This document shows positions 33,077-41,793 of a stretch of 64,000 nt of DNA, one piece after another. The position numbers and the translations under genes are program-made. Numbering within the stretch: the first letter of the stretch is position 1; each line of letters begins with the position of its first letter. The stretch is from SAR202 cluster bacterium bin90 (GTDB lineage: Bacteria > Chloroflexota > Dehalococcoidia > Lucifugimonadales > JADFKI01), in NCBI GenBank assembly GCA_002238855.1, contig MPND01000011.1:1-64000 (forward strand). The letters run 5' to 3'. The notes beneath the pieces were generated by a model. It saw nothing but the letters and a program-made list of their open reading frames with translations, was not told where the DNA came from and searched no databases.

Positions 33077-34495
33077 TTATTCTGATTGATACTCCGGTGT
33101 TGCCACTATAAGCTGCATCATCTCGGTGGCGCGCTCCTCGAACCTACCACGGTCTTCAGCAGAGTCAGCCCGCAGCGCTCCGCTGCCAGCCGCATGCTGC
33201 ACAAGCGCCTCGTGTGTATCCTCTTCAAGCTCTATGTCGCCCATAAGTCGCAGGCAGCCGTCAACCAACCCTTCCGGTGACATGCTCGCATCGTCACTGG
33301 CCAGTCGGTCGAGTATCATCCGCACGCCCGGCATTTCCGCATCCCCGACCTGGTCCGCGGCGAAGTTCACCCGTTGAACGAGCGCCCCGCTGTCGATCCA
33401 CTCCTTGCCGGTGTGCCACCCTTCAACGCTCGGTGGATTGAATATCTGCTGTCCCATGAAGCCGACGGTATTGGCAAGACCCGTCAGCCCATGCTTCGGG
33501 AATGTGCCCATCTCCACATTGTAGTCGCCAGTCATTCGCACTGTATTGGACACCAGCTCCAAGGGGCTCTTCACCTTCTTGAAGCGAGCCTCCTTGAAGA
33601 AGTCCGACTTGAACAGCGTCTCCAGCACCGGCTTCATTTCGTAGCCGGAATCTATGTAAGCCTGCGCCAGCGTGTTCACAGCATCAGGGTCGTTCGGCGG
33701 CGTGTACGGCCACGCCGGCACCTGCGGCTCGTCCGCCACGAAGAAGTTGTAAAGGTGCCTGCCCAGGAACTGCCCGGTCGCAGGCTGCTTCACGATGATG
33801 TCTATGATGTCCTCACCGTTAAAGTTTCCCTTTTCGCCCAAGAACGTCTTCTCGCTGTCGTCGTGGTCCCAGTCACGGTACTCGAAGCTCGGATGATAGA
33901 ACAGATATGGCACTCTTGGCAGCGGATCGGTGTATGTCCAGCCCGTGAATGCACGAGCCGCCATCTTCACATCGTCCTCGGTGTAGTTGCCGATGCCCAT
34001 CGAGAACAGCTCCATCAGCTCGCGACCGTAATTCTCGTTCGGCGTGCCGTCGTGGTTGTCGCAGTTGTCCAGCCAGTAGATCATCGCTGGGTCCCTGGAA
34101 ATCTGCAGCAGCAGTTCGCGGAAGTTCCCCATCGCATGGGCGTGCAGCATTTCGTAGTGCCGCCACATCGCCGTCCCGGAGTTCAACTTGGAGAATCCCG
34201 TAGCGAGCACGCAGTGCCAGAACAGCGTCATCTTCTCTTCCAGAGGACGCTTCGTATTAAGGATGCGATACAGCCAGCGGCTAGCGGGGCCGACAAATCC
34301 CTGCGGCTCCACATGCATTGGCGTGAACCGCAGGGTAATGTCATCGTCCGTCTCCGGCTCGCCCACCGGATTCAGCAGCCAGTCAACGGTCGCGTCATAT
34401 CCCCGTTCTGCCAGCGCCTCGATCTCGTCATACCTTGCACCAAATCCCGTTCGTCTCATCAGGTGCGCTATCAAGGCAGTATCATTCGTTGACAT
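33077..34495 (-). CDS. DUF1800 family protein
   Basis: The 472 residues start at an ATG with GGAGGA 7 bases upstream. DUF1800 hallmarks are LMRRTGFGARYDEIEALAERG at the start, MTLFWHCVLATGFSK near 95, LSRDPAMIYWLDNCDNHDGTPNENYGRELMELFSMG (cited as NENYGRELMELFS) near 150 and NPPSVEGWHTGKEWI near 355. The family is found with DUF1501 and is thought to act at the cell surface, but its reaction is unknown. First gene of a three-gene unit. Confidence 0.93.
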   Translation of the reverse strand: MSTNDTALIAHLMRRTGFGARYDEIEALAERGYDATVDWLLNPVGEPETDDDITLRFTPMHVEPQGFVGPASRWLYRILNTKRPLEEKMTLFWHCVLATGFSKLNSGTAMWRHYEMLHAHAMGNFRELLLQISRDPAMIYWLDNCDNHDGTPNENYGRELMELFSMGIGNYTEDDVKMAARAFTGWTYTDPLPRVPYLFYHPSFEYRDWDHDDSEKTFLGEKGNFNGEDIIDIIVKQPATGQFLGRHLYNFFVADEPQVPAWPYTPPNDPDAVNTLAQAYIDSGYEMKPVLETLFKSDFFKEARFKKVKSPLELVSNTVRMTGDYNVEMGTFPKHGLTGLANTVGFMGQQIFNPPSVEGWHTGKEWIDSGALVQRVNFAADQVGDAEMPGVRMILDRLASDDASMSPEGLVDGCLRLMGDIELEEDTHEALVQHAAGSGALRADSAEDRGRFEERATEMMQLIVATPEYQSE

Positions 34496-34822
34496 GTGCC
34501 GCTCCTCCGAGTTTCTCTATGCGTCTGCGTCTCTACCACGGGCTTTGCGCGGCAGCCTGACCATTAAGCCTTGCAATACTAATTATCTTCTCTATTTTCA
34601 ACGCATTTTAACTCACATCAGACCCAATCACAACGCGCCACATACACAGGAGTCGCTGGCATCTTCCATCCACTCGGTTCACTGCTTCCAAGCCCTATGA
34701 ATAGCCGCTAACCACCGATTTTCGCTATGCAAACCACTTGTGCGGTGTTATAGTTGGCTGATTAGAACAGAATTGAGACAGCCCCTTTATCGGTGACGAG
34801 AGCTAAGGGAGGCATCTGGCCC
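34496..34822. other. Divergent intergenic region, no gene seen
   Basis: About 330 bases between the DUF1800 unit (minus) and the MFS gene (plus). It is AT-rich and probably holds both promoters. No repeat, RNA or ORF with coding character is seen. The ribosome site of the MFS gene (GGGAGG) is at 34807-34812. Confidence 0.4.
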
Positions 34823-36373
34823 ATGAAGTTAGGCGCGCTCGCCCCTTTGCTGACTACGCCTCAGCGGCGCGCAGTTCTCATTGCACTCTCATCCGCCTAC
34901 ATGCTGGTGCAGCTCTCCAGCCTGCCAGTCGCCCTGTCTCTTCCCACACTTGCCAACCATTTCAATCGCGGAGTTGACGACGCCGCGTGGATGGTTGTTA
35001 TGTACCTGCTCACGCTGGGCGCATTCGTCATGTTTGGCGCAAGGCTTGGCGACAGGTATGGACACGCCCGCGTATTCTTCATTGGGCTTGTCATTTCCAC
35101 GCTCGGCTCAATTCTCATTGCCGTTTCCACATCTCTCTTGCAGGTCATTATCTGGCGCGGATTAACAGGCTTGGGTTCTGCCCTCATTATGGGCAACGCC
35201 AATGCCATCCTCGCAGCAGCGTTCCCACCTGAAGAGCGCGGCAGAGCGTTCTCCGTACCCATCGTTGGTGCCCGCTTCGGAACGCTAATTGGACTCGCCC
35301 TCTTTGCGCTATTCCTGCAATACCTCAGTTGGCGGCTGGTGTTCCTCACCTTCGTACCGATGGGCATTCTTGCAATCGCCGTCTCAAGGCCAATGCTCCT
35401 AATGCTCAAGGACGAGCCTCGAACGAACACAAACCCTGTTGACCTCCCCGGCGGCTTGCTGCTGGTTGTAACTTCTGTCGTCTTCCTGCTCGCAGGAGCG
35501 CATCTCCACGGCGGCGAAGAGTCATACACAAGCTCGCAAGGCAGCGTATATCACATCGGAATGTATGCGCTCTCAGCCGTGCTTTTGGGCGCGTTCATAC
35601 TTCTCGAACGTCGCATGAGTAACCCCCTCGTGGACTTGCAGCACTTCAAGCAGAAGTATTTCTCCCTGTCACTGGTGTCCAACGTGACATTCCACTTCTC
35701 CATGCTGGCGACAATGACGCTCGTACCCATCATTGTGGAACTTGGCTACAACAAGTCGCCGATCTGGGTGCCGCTCGTGCTGCTGCCCAACCAGATCATC
35801 GGCTTGGTGATGACATTCACCGCAGGCTGGATATACGACAAGTACCAGCCAAAGTTACTGCGCCCCGCATCGATGGTCAGCATTGCCTCCGGATTCCTGT
35901 TACTTGGCATATTTATAGGCGGTGTATCTACCGGCGGAATATCATTAGGCGGGCTGGAAATCCCCGCCATGTCAATCGGCGGAGGCGTACCTATCTGGTA
36001 CATTCCTCTGCTGATGCTGCCAATATCATTCGGCACGGCGTTCTTCAACCCGGTCAACAACGCCATGATAATGAGTTCGCTCCCGCTCAGGCACCGGGGC
36101 TTCGCGTCCGGCATGCTCGAAACTACACGCGAGCTAGGGCACGCATTCGGCTCCACCGTATCGGCGACTGCGCTCGCAATGGTGCTGCCCGCCGGAATCG
36201 CCCTGCTCACAGCGGAACAGGTCGGACCATTTTATCTCGAAGGTTTCAAGACCGCTGCAATGCTCGTCGTGCTGACCATGCTCACCGGTGGCGTAATCGC
36301 ATTCTTCCACAAGCCTTATGCTGAAACCCAGGCGGCATCCGCTCCCGCCGCGGCATCCGCAGGTGACGACTAA
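34823..36373 (+). CDS. MFS drug/solute exporter, 14-helix (DHA2) type
   Basis: I use the ATG at 34823, which follows GGGAGG by 10 bases; a GTG ten codons earlier is possible. The product has 516 residues and about 14 hydrophobic helices, with the MFS loop motif GARLGDRYGHARVFF between helices 2 and 3. EmrB/QacA-type order and length fit, and helix-5 sequence begins PIVGARFGTLIGLALF. It probably exports an amphipathic organic compound by proton exchange. It stands at the head of a catabolic cluster. Confidence 0.87.
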   Translation: MKLGALAPLLTTPQRRAVLIALSSAYMLVQLSSLPVALSLPTLANHFNRGVDDAAWMVVMYLLTLGAFVMFGARLGDRYGHARVFFIGLVISTLGSILIAVSTSLLQVIIWRGLTGLGSALIMGNANAILAAAFPPEERGRAFSVPIVGARFGTLIGLALFALFLQYLSWRLVFLTFVPMGILAIAVSRPMLLMLKDEPRTNTNPVDLPGGLLLVVTSVVFLLAGAHLHGGEESYTSSQGSVYHIGMYALSAVLLGAFILLERRMSNPLVDLQHFKQKYFSLSLVSNVTFHFSMLATMTLVPIIVELGYNKSPIWVPLVLLPNQIIGLVMTFTAGWIYDKYQPKLLRPASMVSIASGFLLLGIFIGGVSTGGISLGGLEIPAMSIGGGVPIWYIPLLMLPISFGTAFFNPVNNAMIMSSLPLRHRGFASGMLETTRELGHAFGSTVSATALAMVLPAGIALLTAEQVGPFYLEGFKTAAMLVVLTMLTGGVIAFFHKPYAETQAASAPAAASAGDD

Positions 36374-36457
36374 GGCGATTCTCGCCAGCCTGACGAAGTT
36401 GGAAAGTCAGATGCAGTAGTTCTTAACTGAATACTCAGAACTGAAAACAGCTTACCT

Positions 36458-37153
36458 ATGACTCAAGACAACGACGAACTATCAATACAGATAGAAGATG
36501 TCAGCCGCTGGACTCCTCACGAGGACCAGCCGGGAAATGGCATCCTGCTCCACACCACGCGCGGCGACGTCCACACCATCGTCCACAGCAACCCTGACCC
36601 TGATTACCGCACCAACAAGGCGATAGTCTTCGTTTGGGGGGCACGTGGTGGATTTGACGGTCCTGCAGGTGGCATCTACGCCAGGCTTGCGGAAGATCTG
36701 AAATACGTGGCAACTTCAATTCGCATCGACTACCGTCTGCCAAACGTCATCCCCGAATGCGTACTCGACACGATGGCGGGATTGTCCTTCCTTAGCGCCA
36801 CCGGACACACAGAAATCGCGCTTGTCGGCCACTCATTCGGTGGAGCGGTAGTCATAGCCGCCGCTCCATTCAGCCCGATGGTGAAGGCAGTCGTCGCCCT
36901 CTCCTCCCAAACTTATGGTGCATCCAACGCGGGCGCAGTATCCCCCCGACCGCTCCTTCTCGCACACGGAGGCGCAGACACACGCCTACCTCCAAGCTGC
37001 TCTGAGCAGATATACGAATGGGCGAACGAGCCGAAAGAGATGGTCATCTTTCCCGGCGCCGAGCACGGACTCGTAGAGTGCCAAGACGAGCTCGATGCCA
37101 TGCTCAAAGGCTGGCTCGTTGACAGACTGAATGAGGGAAGCGCAGACTCCTAG
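36458..37153 (+). CDS. Alpha/beta hydrolase (dienelactone hydrolase-like)
   Basis: The 231-residue protein has the nucleophile elbow LVGHSFGGAVV near residue 127 (Ser), the acid-region LLAHGGADTRLP near 170 and the catalytic His in FPGAEHGLVE near 208, a complete triad. No signal peptide. Members of this fold cleave esters, lactones or peptides; the substrate is unknown. It precedes the SDR gene by 115 bases on the same strand. Confidence 0.85.
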   Translation: MTQDNDELSIQIEDVSRWTPHEDQPGNGILLHTTRGDVHTIVHSNPDPDYRTNKAIVFVWGARGGFDGPAGGIYARLAEDLKYVATSIRIDYRLPNVIPECVLDTMAGLSFLSATGHTEIALVGHSFGGAVVIAAAPFSPMVKAVVALSSQTYGASNAGAVSPRPLLLAHGGADTRLPPSCSEQIYEWANEPKEMVIFPGAEHGLVECQDELDAMLKGWLVDRLNEGSADS

Positions 37154-37268
37154 CGTCCTCATTTACAGACTCCGCTCTCAACGATATACTCTCTTCGCAA
37201 CGGCATACATTTGGCTGCCGCATTGTTACCATAGCCACACAACTCTTACTGAAGGAAGGATATTGTAA

Positions 37269-38078
37269 ATGGGTGACCTTGATGGAAAAGTCGCAATAGT
37301 TACAGGGGCGGGCCGACTCCGTGGTATTGGCAGGGCGGCCGCAGTAGAACTCGCCAGTATGGGAGCGGATGTCGTCATTACAGGTACCGGACGCAGTCCT
37401 GATCGTTATCCCCCGGACGAGAAAGCGGTCGGCTGGCGAGATGTTGAGAGCACCGCAGACCAGGTTCGCGAGCAGGGAACGCGCGCGCTGACCCTGACGG
37501 TGGATGTCTCCAGCGCAGACGATGTGCAGATGATGATCGACCGTACTATTGAAGAGTTCGGCAGGCTGGACGTGCTCATCAACAACGCAGCTTACGCACG
37601 CGGCCCGGACCGCGTGCCCATCCTCGACCTGCCACAGGACATCTTCCAGCGCGTCGTGGACATCAAGATCACCGGGACATATCTCTGCACCAAGGCGGCG
37701 ATACCGCACCTGATTGAGGCGGGTGGCGGCAAGATCGTCAACATCTCCTCGACGGCAGGGAAGCGTGGCAGCGCCAATACTCTTGCCTATAATGCCTCCA
37801 ACTTCGCGCTGGTCGGTATGACCCAGTCGATGGCACACGAGCTTGGACCGCATGGCATAAATGTCAACTGCGTCTGCCCGGGGGCCGTAGATACCCACCG
37901 CATGGACGACATCGACCGCGATGTGCGATGGATTGAGATGGCTGCAAACACGCCAATCCGCAGGAACGGCACCGACGACGAGGTGGGCGCGTTCGTCGCG
38001 TACCTGTGCTCTGATGCTGCAGGCTGGATTCACGGGCAGTCCATCAACATCAACGGCGGCTCCGTAATGGAGCACTAA
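37269..38078 (+). CDS. SDR-family protein with the catalytic Lys replaced by Asn
   Basis: The 269 residues have the NAD(P)-binding TGAGRLRGIGRAAAVE at the start, VDVSSADD near 77, NNAAYARG near 103, NISS (catalytic Ser) near 157 and the PGAV block near 210. At the active site the usual Tyr-x-x-x-Lys reads Tyr-Asn-Ala-Ser-Asn, so the Lys that lowers the Tyr pKa is absent. A paralogue at 38976-39785 has Cys at that position. An extra stretch GRSPDRYPPDEKAVGWRD near residue 42 is shared by both and unusual in SDRs. So either a non-classical active site or a non-redox role. It starts behind GAAGGA. Confidence 0.88.
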   Translation: MGDLDGKVAIVTGAGRLRGIGRAAAVELASMGADVVITGTGRSPDRYPPDEKAVGWRDVESTADQVREQGTRALTLTVDVSSADDVQMMIDRTIEEFGRLDVLINNAAYARGPDRVPILDLPQDIFQRVVDIKITGTYLCTKAAIPHLIEAGGGKIVNISSTAGKRGSANTLAYNASNFALVGMTQSMAHELGPHGINVNCVCPGAVDTHRMDDIDRDVRWIEMAANTPIRRNGTDDEVGAFVAYLCSDAAGWIHGQSININGGSVMEH

Positions 38079-38091
38079 ACAGACCTCGCAA

Positions 38092-38583
38092 ATGGAGAAC
38101 TCTCGCAGCGCCCTGCTCATAATCGATGTGCAGATGGGATTCGTCAACGACGCCACCCGCCACATCCTGCCGAAAGTCGAGGCGCTTCAGAAGCAGTACA
38201 AGCATGTCTATGCGACCCGCTTCATTAACGCCGAGGGTTCTCCATATCGAAGACTGCTCGGCTGGCATCGCTTCTACGAGTCCTCTGCCGATGTGCCGCT
38301 CGCATTCGAGCCGGTCGATGGCGTGGAGGTAATAGACAAGCATGTGTACACCTGCGTCACTCCCGCATTCCTCGACGACTTGCGTAGCAAAGGAATCGAA
38401 GAGGTTGCAATCTGCGGAATAGACACCGACGCCTGCGTTGCGACCTGTGCAGTTGACCTCTTTGAGAACGGCTTCCGTCCAATTCTGCTCTCGGAAGCAT
38501 GCGCCAGTCACGCCGGCGCCGAGTACCATGAAGCCGCCATACGCATACTCACGCGCCTCATCGGGAAGAAGCAGATAGTATGA
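38092..38583 (+). CDS. Isochorismatase-like cysteine hydrolase
   Basis: The 163 residues carry the family triad: Asp in ALLIIDVQMGFV near residue 9, Lys in VIDKHVYTC near 81 and the nucleophile Cys in CGIDTDACVATCA near 115. The family includes nicotinamidases, N-carbamoylases and isochorismatases; short members such as this usually cleave amide or carbamoyl groups. It begins 13 bases after the SDR gene and its TGA overlaps the next ATG (ATGA), so the set is one operon. Confidence 0.87.
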   Translation: MENSRSALLIIDVQMGFVNDATRHILPKVEALQKQYKHVYATRFINAEGSPYRRLLGWHRFYESSADVPLAFEPVDGVEVIDKHVYTCVTPAFLDDLRSKGIEEVAICGIDTDACVATCAVDLFENGFRPILLSEACASHAGAEYHEAAIRILTRLIGKKQIV

Positions 38584-38948
38584 CGACACCGCCCGCGGAC
38601 TCTGATTCCGCGAACACTTCCCTTCGGTCTCCCACAGTGCAAGCCGCCCAGTGCGAGGCGGGCTTGCGGCGTGTACTGGCTTACATCTGCGCTCGACGCC
38701 ATCGCAGGCTGATTGCTGGCATAGTCGTTTTTCTGATGCTAAACATGGCGATTGGTCTTGTGACGTCAATCCCTTTCACGTTGTTGACTCCGTTTCTACC
38801 CCTAATTGGTGGGGGAAGCCTCTTTGAAACCATATACGAAAAGCCATTGATCTTAGCCCTATGGGTATTTGTAACCGATTTACTACTGCCTCTTGCTATA
38901 ACTCTAATGATGTTCGCTAGAATCAGAAGAATTTACAGAGGTTACTGA
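38580..38948 (+). CDS. Small two- or three-helix membrane protein, unknown
   Basis: The 122-residue product begins at an ATG overlapping the stop of the preceding gene. After a polar N-terminal 45 residues it has hydrophobic helices at about 46-75 and 88-112 and a basic end (ARIRRIYRGY). I do not recognise it. Its 3' half is more AT-rich than its neighbours. Translational coupling suggests it is expressed, perhaps as an accessory membrane protein of the catabolic operon. Confidence 0.6.
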   Translation: MTTPPADSDSANTSLRSPTVQAAQCEAGLRRVLAYICARRHRRLIAGIVVFLMLNMAIGLVTSIPFTLLTPFLPLIGGGSLFETIYEKPLILALWVFVTDLLLPLAITLMMFARIRRIYRGY

Positions 38949-38975
38949 CCAATTCAACCACCCTGGAGCGTAAAC

Positions 38976-39785
38976 ATGCCAGAACTCGACGGCAAAGTGG
39001 CGATCGTAACCGGCGCTGGGCGTCTGCGCGGCATCGGCAGGGGTGCGGCAGTAGCGTTCGCTCGCCTTGGCGCGGATGTTGTGGTGACCGGCACAGGCAG
39101 AAGCCCCGACCGCTACCCGCCTGACGAGAAGGCGGTCGGATGGCGCGACATCGAAAGCACCGCCGACCAGGTACGCGCCGAGGGCACGCACGCCCTGCCG
39201 CTCGTCGTGGATGTCGCGGACGCCGCCAGTGTGCAGCAGATGGTCGAGCGCACCATCGACGAATTCGGCAGAATCGACATCCTCGTCAACAACGCCGCCT
39301 ACGCGCGCGGTCCCGACCGGGTGCCCATCACGGAAGTCCCGGAGAATATATTCCAGAGGGTGCTTGACGTGAAGATTACCGGCACATACCTCTGCACTAA
39401 GGCAGTCATAGAGCCGATGATAGCGCAGGGTGGCGGCAAGATAGTCAACATCTCGTCCGGAGCGGGCAAGACGGGCGGCGCCAACAATCTAGCCTACACC
39501 GCCGCCTGCTTCGCGCAAGTCGGCATGACGCAGTCAATGGCGCACGAACTGGGTCCGCATAACATCAACGTCAACTGTGTCTGCCCCGGCGCGGTTGACA
39601 CCTCACGCGTGGACGATGTCGGTAGGGGCGATGCGTGGCAGTCGATTGCCGACAGTTTGCCCATTCGAAGGACCGGCACAGACGACGAAGTTGGCGCAAT
39701 CGTCGCATATCTATGCACTCCAGCCGCCTCGTGGATACATGGCCAGTCCATCAATGTGGACGGCGGCGGAATGATGGTCCATTAG
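38976..39785 (+). CDS. SDR-family protein with the catalytic Lys replaced by Cys
   Basis: The 269-residue paralogue of 37269-38078, same length and about two-thirds identical by eye. TGAGRLRGIGRGAAVA, NNAAYARG and NISS are present, but Tyr-x-x-x-Lys reads Tyr-Thr-Ala-Ala-Cys. The same GRSPDRYPPDEKAVGWRD insert follows the nucleotide loop. Two closely spaced copies suggest a hetero-oligomer or successive steps on related substrates. Last plus-strand gene before two convergent MaoC genes. Confidence 0.88.
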   Translation: MPELDGKVAIVTGAGRLRGIGRGAAVAFARLGADVVVTGTGRSPDRYPPDEKAVGWRDIESTADQVRAEGTHALPLVVDVADAASVQQMVERTIDEFGRIDILVNNAAYARGPDRVPITEVPENIFQRVLDVKITGTYLCTKAVIEPMIAQGGGKIVNISSGAGKTGGANNLAYTAACFAQVGMTQSMAHELGPHNINVNCVCPGAVDTSRVDDVGRGDAWQSIADSLPIRRTGTDDEVGAIVAYLCTPAASWIHGQSINVDGGGMMVH

Positions 39786-39834
39786 ATCGTGGTTCTGGTA
39801 AAACGCAGGAAGGACTGTGTAGGGTGAAGCAAGG

Positions 39835-40269
39835 CTAGTCGCCCCGCATCGGCAGCACGACAATCGCGTTGCCGATCACGAGCCGTGTGCCTTCTTCGTT
39901 CTGAAGGAATACATCGCACTCAAGGCGCGGCTCACCGCCCACGACATCTTTGTCCGTGATGATGCCACTCAGTGTCAGTGGACTGTTGTGCGGCACCATT
40001 CCCCGAAAGACCACATCGAGTTTCCTCAGGCGCACCGTATCCGCCCATCCAGTCAGTAGCTGCGACAGAATTGTGATGTTCATCGCACCGGGGACTATCG
40101 CGCCTGCAAGCCCCTCTTTCTTGGCGTACTCGTCGCTAGTGAATCGGCTCTCGCCCGGCGTCCCACCGCGCACGCTCATAAAGCGCCGCACTTGCGCCAC
40201 ATCCACCACCCGTTCCCGCGGACCTATATCGTCGCCGATCTCAACATCTTCGAAATAAAGTTCCTTCAT
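39835..40269 (-). CDS. MaoC-like hot-dog dehydratase (smaller half)
   Basis: I take the ATG at 40267-40269 (KELYFEDVEIGD follows, the usual MaoC start); a start six codons earlier is possible. The 144 residues form one hot-dog domain, with GLAGAIVPGAMN near 57 and VVFRGMVPHNSPLTLSG near 88. The His and Asp of the R-specific hydratase motif are not in their standard pattern. It follows the second MaoC gene by 34 bases; the pair probably makes a heterodimer that hydrates or dehydrates an acyl-CoA-type substrate. Confidence 0.82.
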   Translation of the reverse strand: MKELYFEDVEIGDDIGPRERVVDVAQVRRFMSVRGGTPGESRFTSDEYAKKEGLAGAIVPGAMNITILSQLLTGWADTVRLRKLDVVFRGMVPHNSPLTLSGIITDKDVVGGEPRLECDVFLQNEEGTRLVIGNAIVVLPMRGD

Positions 40270-40303
40270 CCCAGTCCTGTCCTGCACATCCTGTTTATAG
40301 ATG

Positions 40304-40774
40304 TTAGCTTGCTCGCCTGCTGTTACGCCTCACGTAAGACTCGTCAACCAGCGCGACCGTCTCGCCATCCTGATTGTCGAACTTCGTCTCCCAGACCGCG
40401 AACACCATTGTGCCTGAGCGCCCAGTTTTCGCATACACCTCTTTCAATCGGGAGGTTACCTCGACCGTATCTCCCGGACGAATCGGCGCGATGCTTTCGA
40501 TTGCCTGGCCGGCGAAGAACCCGATATCTCCGAACTCCAGCTTGATGTCCGGCTTCTCACCACCATTGACGAACAGGTTGCAGAATGTCGGCGGCGCGAT
40601 GATGTCTCCGTACTCCGACTCCGCGGCCTGCGCCTCATCGACATATATCGGATTCACCTCGCCTGACGCCTGAGAAAACTCCAGAATCATCTCGCGGCTA
40701 ATCTCGAAAGTCCCAATAGGGAACTCCTTGTCCAGGTAGCTCCTGTCGTAGTTGATGCCCTCGTCCGTAGTCAT
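40304..40774 (-). CDS. MaoC-like dehydratase, N-terminal type (FAS1-like)
   Basis: The 156 residues begin YLDKEFPIGTFEISREMILEFSQASGEVNPIY (cited as FSQASGEVNPIYVDE), matching the MaoC_dehydrat_N hot-dog domain. IIAPPTFCNLF near residue 58, IRPGDTVEV near 98 and a C-terminal beta hairpin follow. Such domains pair with the smaller MaoC unit encoded directly downstream. Substrate unknown, likely an enoyl or hydroxyacyl thioester of the same pathway as the SDR genes. Confidence 0.85.
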   Translation of the reverse strand: MTTDEGINYDRSYLDKEFPIGTFEISREMILEFSQASGEVNPIYVDEAQAAESEYGDIIAPPTFCNLFVNGGEKPDIKLEFGDIGFFAGQAIESIAPIRPGDTVEVTSRLKEVYAKTGRSGTMVFAVWETKFDNQDGETVALVDESYVRRNSRRAS

Positions 40775-40834
40775 CGCGTAGCTCCTGCCCGATTATCTTG
40801 AAAATCCCATTAATCTATAGAGTTCATTGAAAGT

Positions 40835-41482
40835 TCATACCGTGGCTTCATCCAGCCGCACCGCGCGAAAGGCGCCGGCACGCAGCAATGCCACCACATC
40901 CGACTCGCTTCGCACTTCGCCGTCAAACTCGGTCATGCAGCTTCCAATCGCGCTCACTACATGGGCATCGCTTCCGCCGGTGCCCATGTAGCCTCGTTCA
41001 TTGATGAGCGCATCCGCGCGCTCCTGCTCGCCAGGCCTGTTGCTTCCATTCAGGCGCTCGACGATCTGCACTCCGTCGAATCCTGCTGTTTCGCCAACAT
41101 ATTCGCAGAACCCGATGCCGAACCTTCCTGGATGAGCGGGAACCGCGATCGCGCCGCACTCTTCGGCAACTCGCACTAGCTCCGTCGCGTCCATCTGCAC
41201 ATTACCAAAGTCAATGCGGCTTGTGAGCGCCTCGGTAACGCCGTAAACGAGAAAGTGCCCGCAGTTCGTGTCCAACTCTGAGCCTTTCAGGACGAGAACA
41301 TCGTTTTCTGAAGCAAGTGAGCTGTAATCCTTGTCAAAGTCGAACTTGCGATGCTCGGTTAATACGAAGCCATCCATACGGTAGCCCTTGCGTCGCAGGA
41401 CACCCACCCATTTCACATACTGCTCCACCGTGGCGCGCGAGTCGTCAGAGGAAACCGAGTGCGTATGCAGATCAATAAACAT
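40835..41482 (-). CDS. PHP-domain metal-dependent phosphoesterase (paralogue)
   Basis: The ATG at 41480-41482 gives MFIDLHTHSVSSDDS, the first metal motif, and 215 residues; a longer frame upstream has no support. MDGFVLTEHRKFDF near 36, AIAVPAHPGRFG near 111 and GTGGSDAHVVSAIG near 166 complete the set of ligands. It is related to the gene at 21191-21904 in all four motifs. Likely a small-molecule or oligonucleotide phosphoesterase. Confidence 0.85.
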   Translation of the reverse strand: MFIDLHTHSVSSDDSRATVEQYVKWVGVLRRKGYRMDGFVLTEHRKFDFDKDYSSLASENDVLVLKGSELDTNCGHFLVYGVTEALTSRIDFGNVQMDATELVRVAEECGAIAVPAHPGRFGIGFCEYVGETAGFDGVQIVERLNGSNRPGEQERADALINERGYMGTGGSDAHVVSAIGSCMTEFDGEVRSESDVVALLRAGAFRAVRLDEATV

Positions 41483-41793
41483 CACCAGAATACTAGGCGA
41501 GACTATGCCAAGCGTCAAGGGAAACATTGGATGCCGCCTGCTACGGCGCATTCCTTGTTCAACTGGGTCGCTAGCAGCACCGACGTTTGCTCATTCGCTG
41601 GGGAATTGCCCCGACGCGTCCGAGTTCCATAACGGACGGACGGGGCCAAGTGTTCATCTGGCCCGGAGAAAGACTTACTGTCCAAACACCTAAACAAATT
41701 CCAACTAAAGTACCAAACTCTACTTGAGCATCTTCCCAAGCTTGTGTTGTCCTTATGTCTAGCACATAAGGCACAAGTGGAAGGAGCATAAAC
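41483..41793. other. Intergenic region, possible coding remnant
   Basis: About 310 bases between divergent genes. One plus-strand frame at about 41576-41727 is open and reads SSITDGRGQVFIWPGERLTV near 41630, which looks protein-like, but it has no start with a ribosome site and I cannot match it. It may be a decayed gene end. The ribosome site of the next gene (AAGGAG) is at 41781-41786. Confidence 0.3.

Noticed and set aside
33374..34492. 372-residue plus-strand ORF opposite the first DUF1800 gene
   Set aside because: The DUF1800 reading is unmistakable on the other strand; this ORF is rich in His/Arg/Val as shadow frames are, with no ribosome site.
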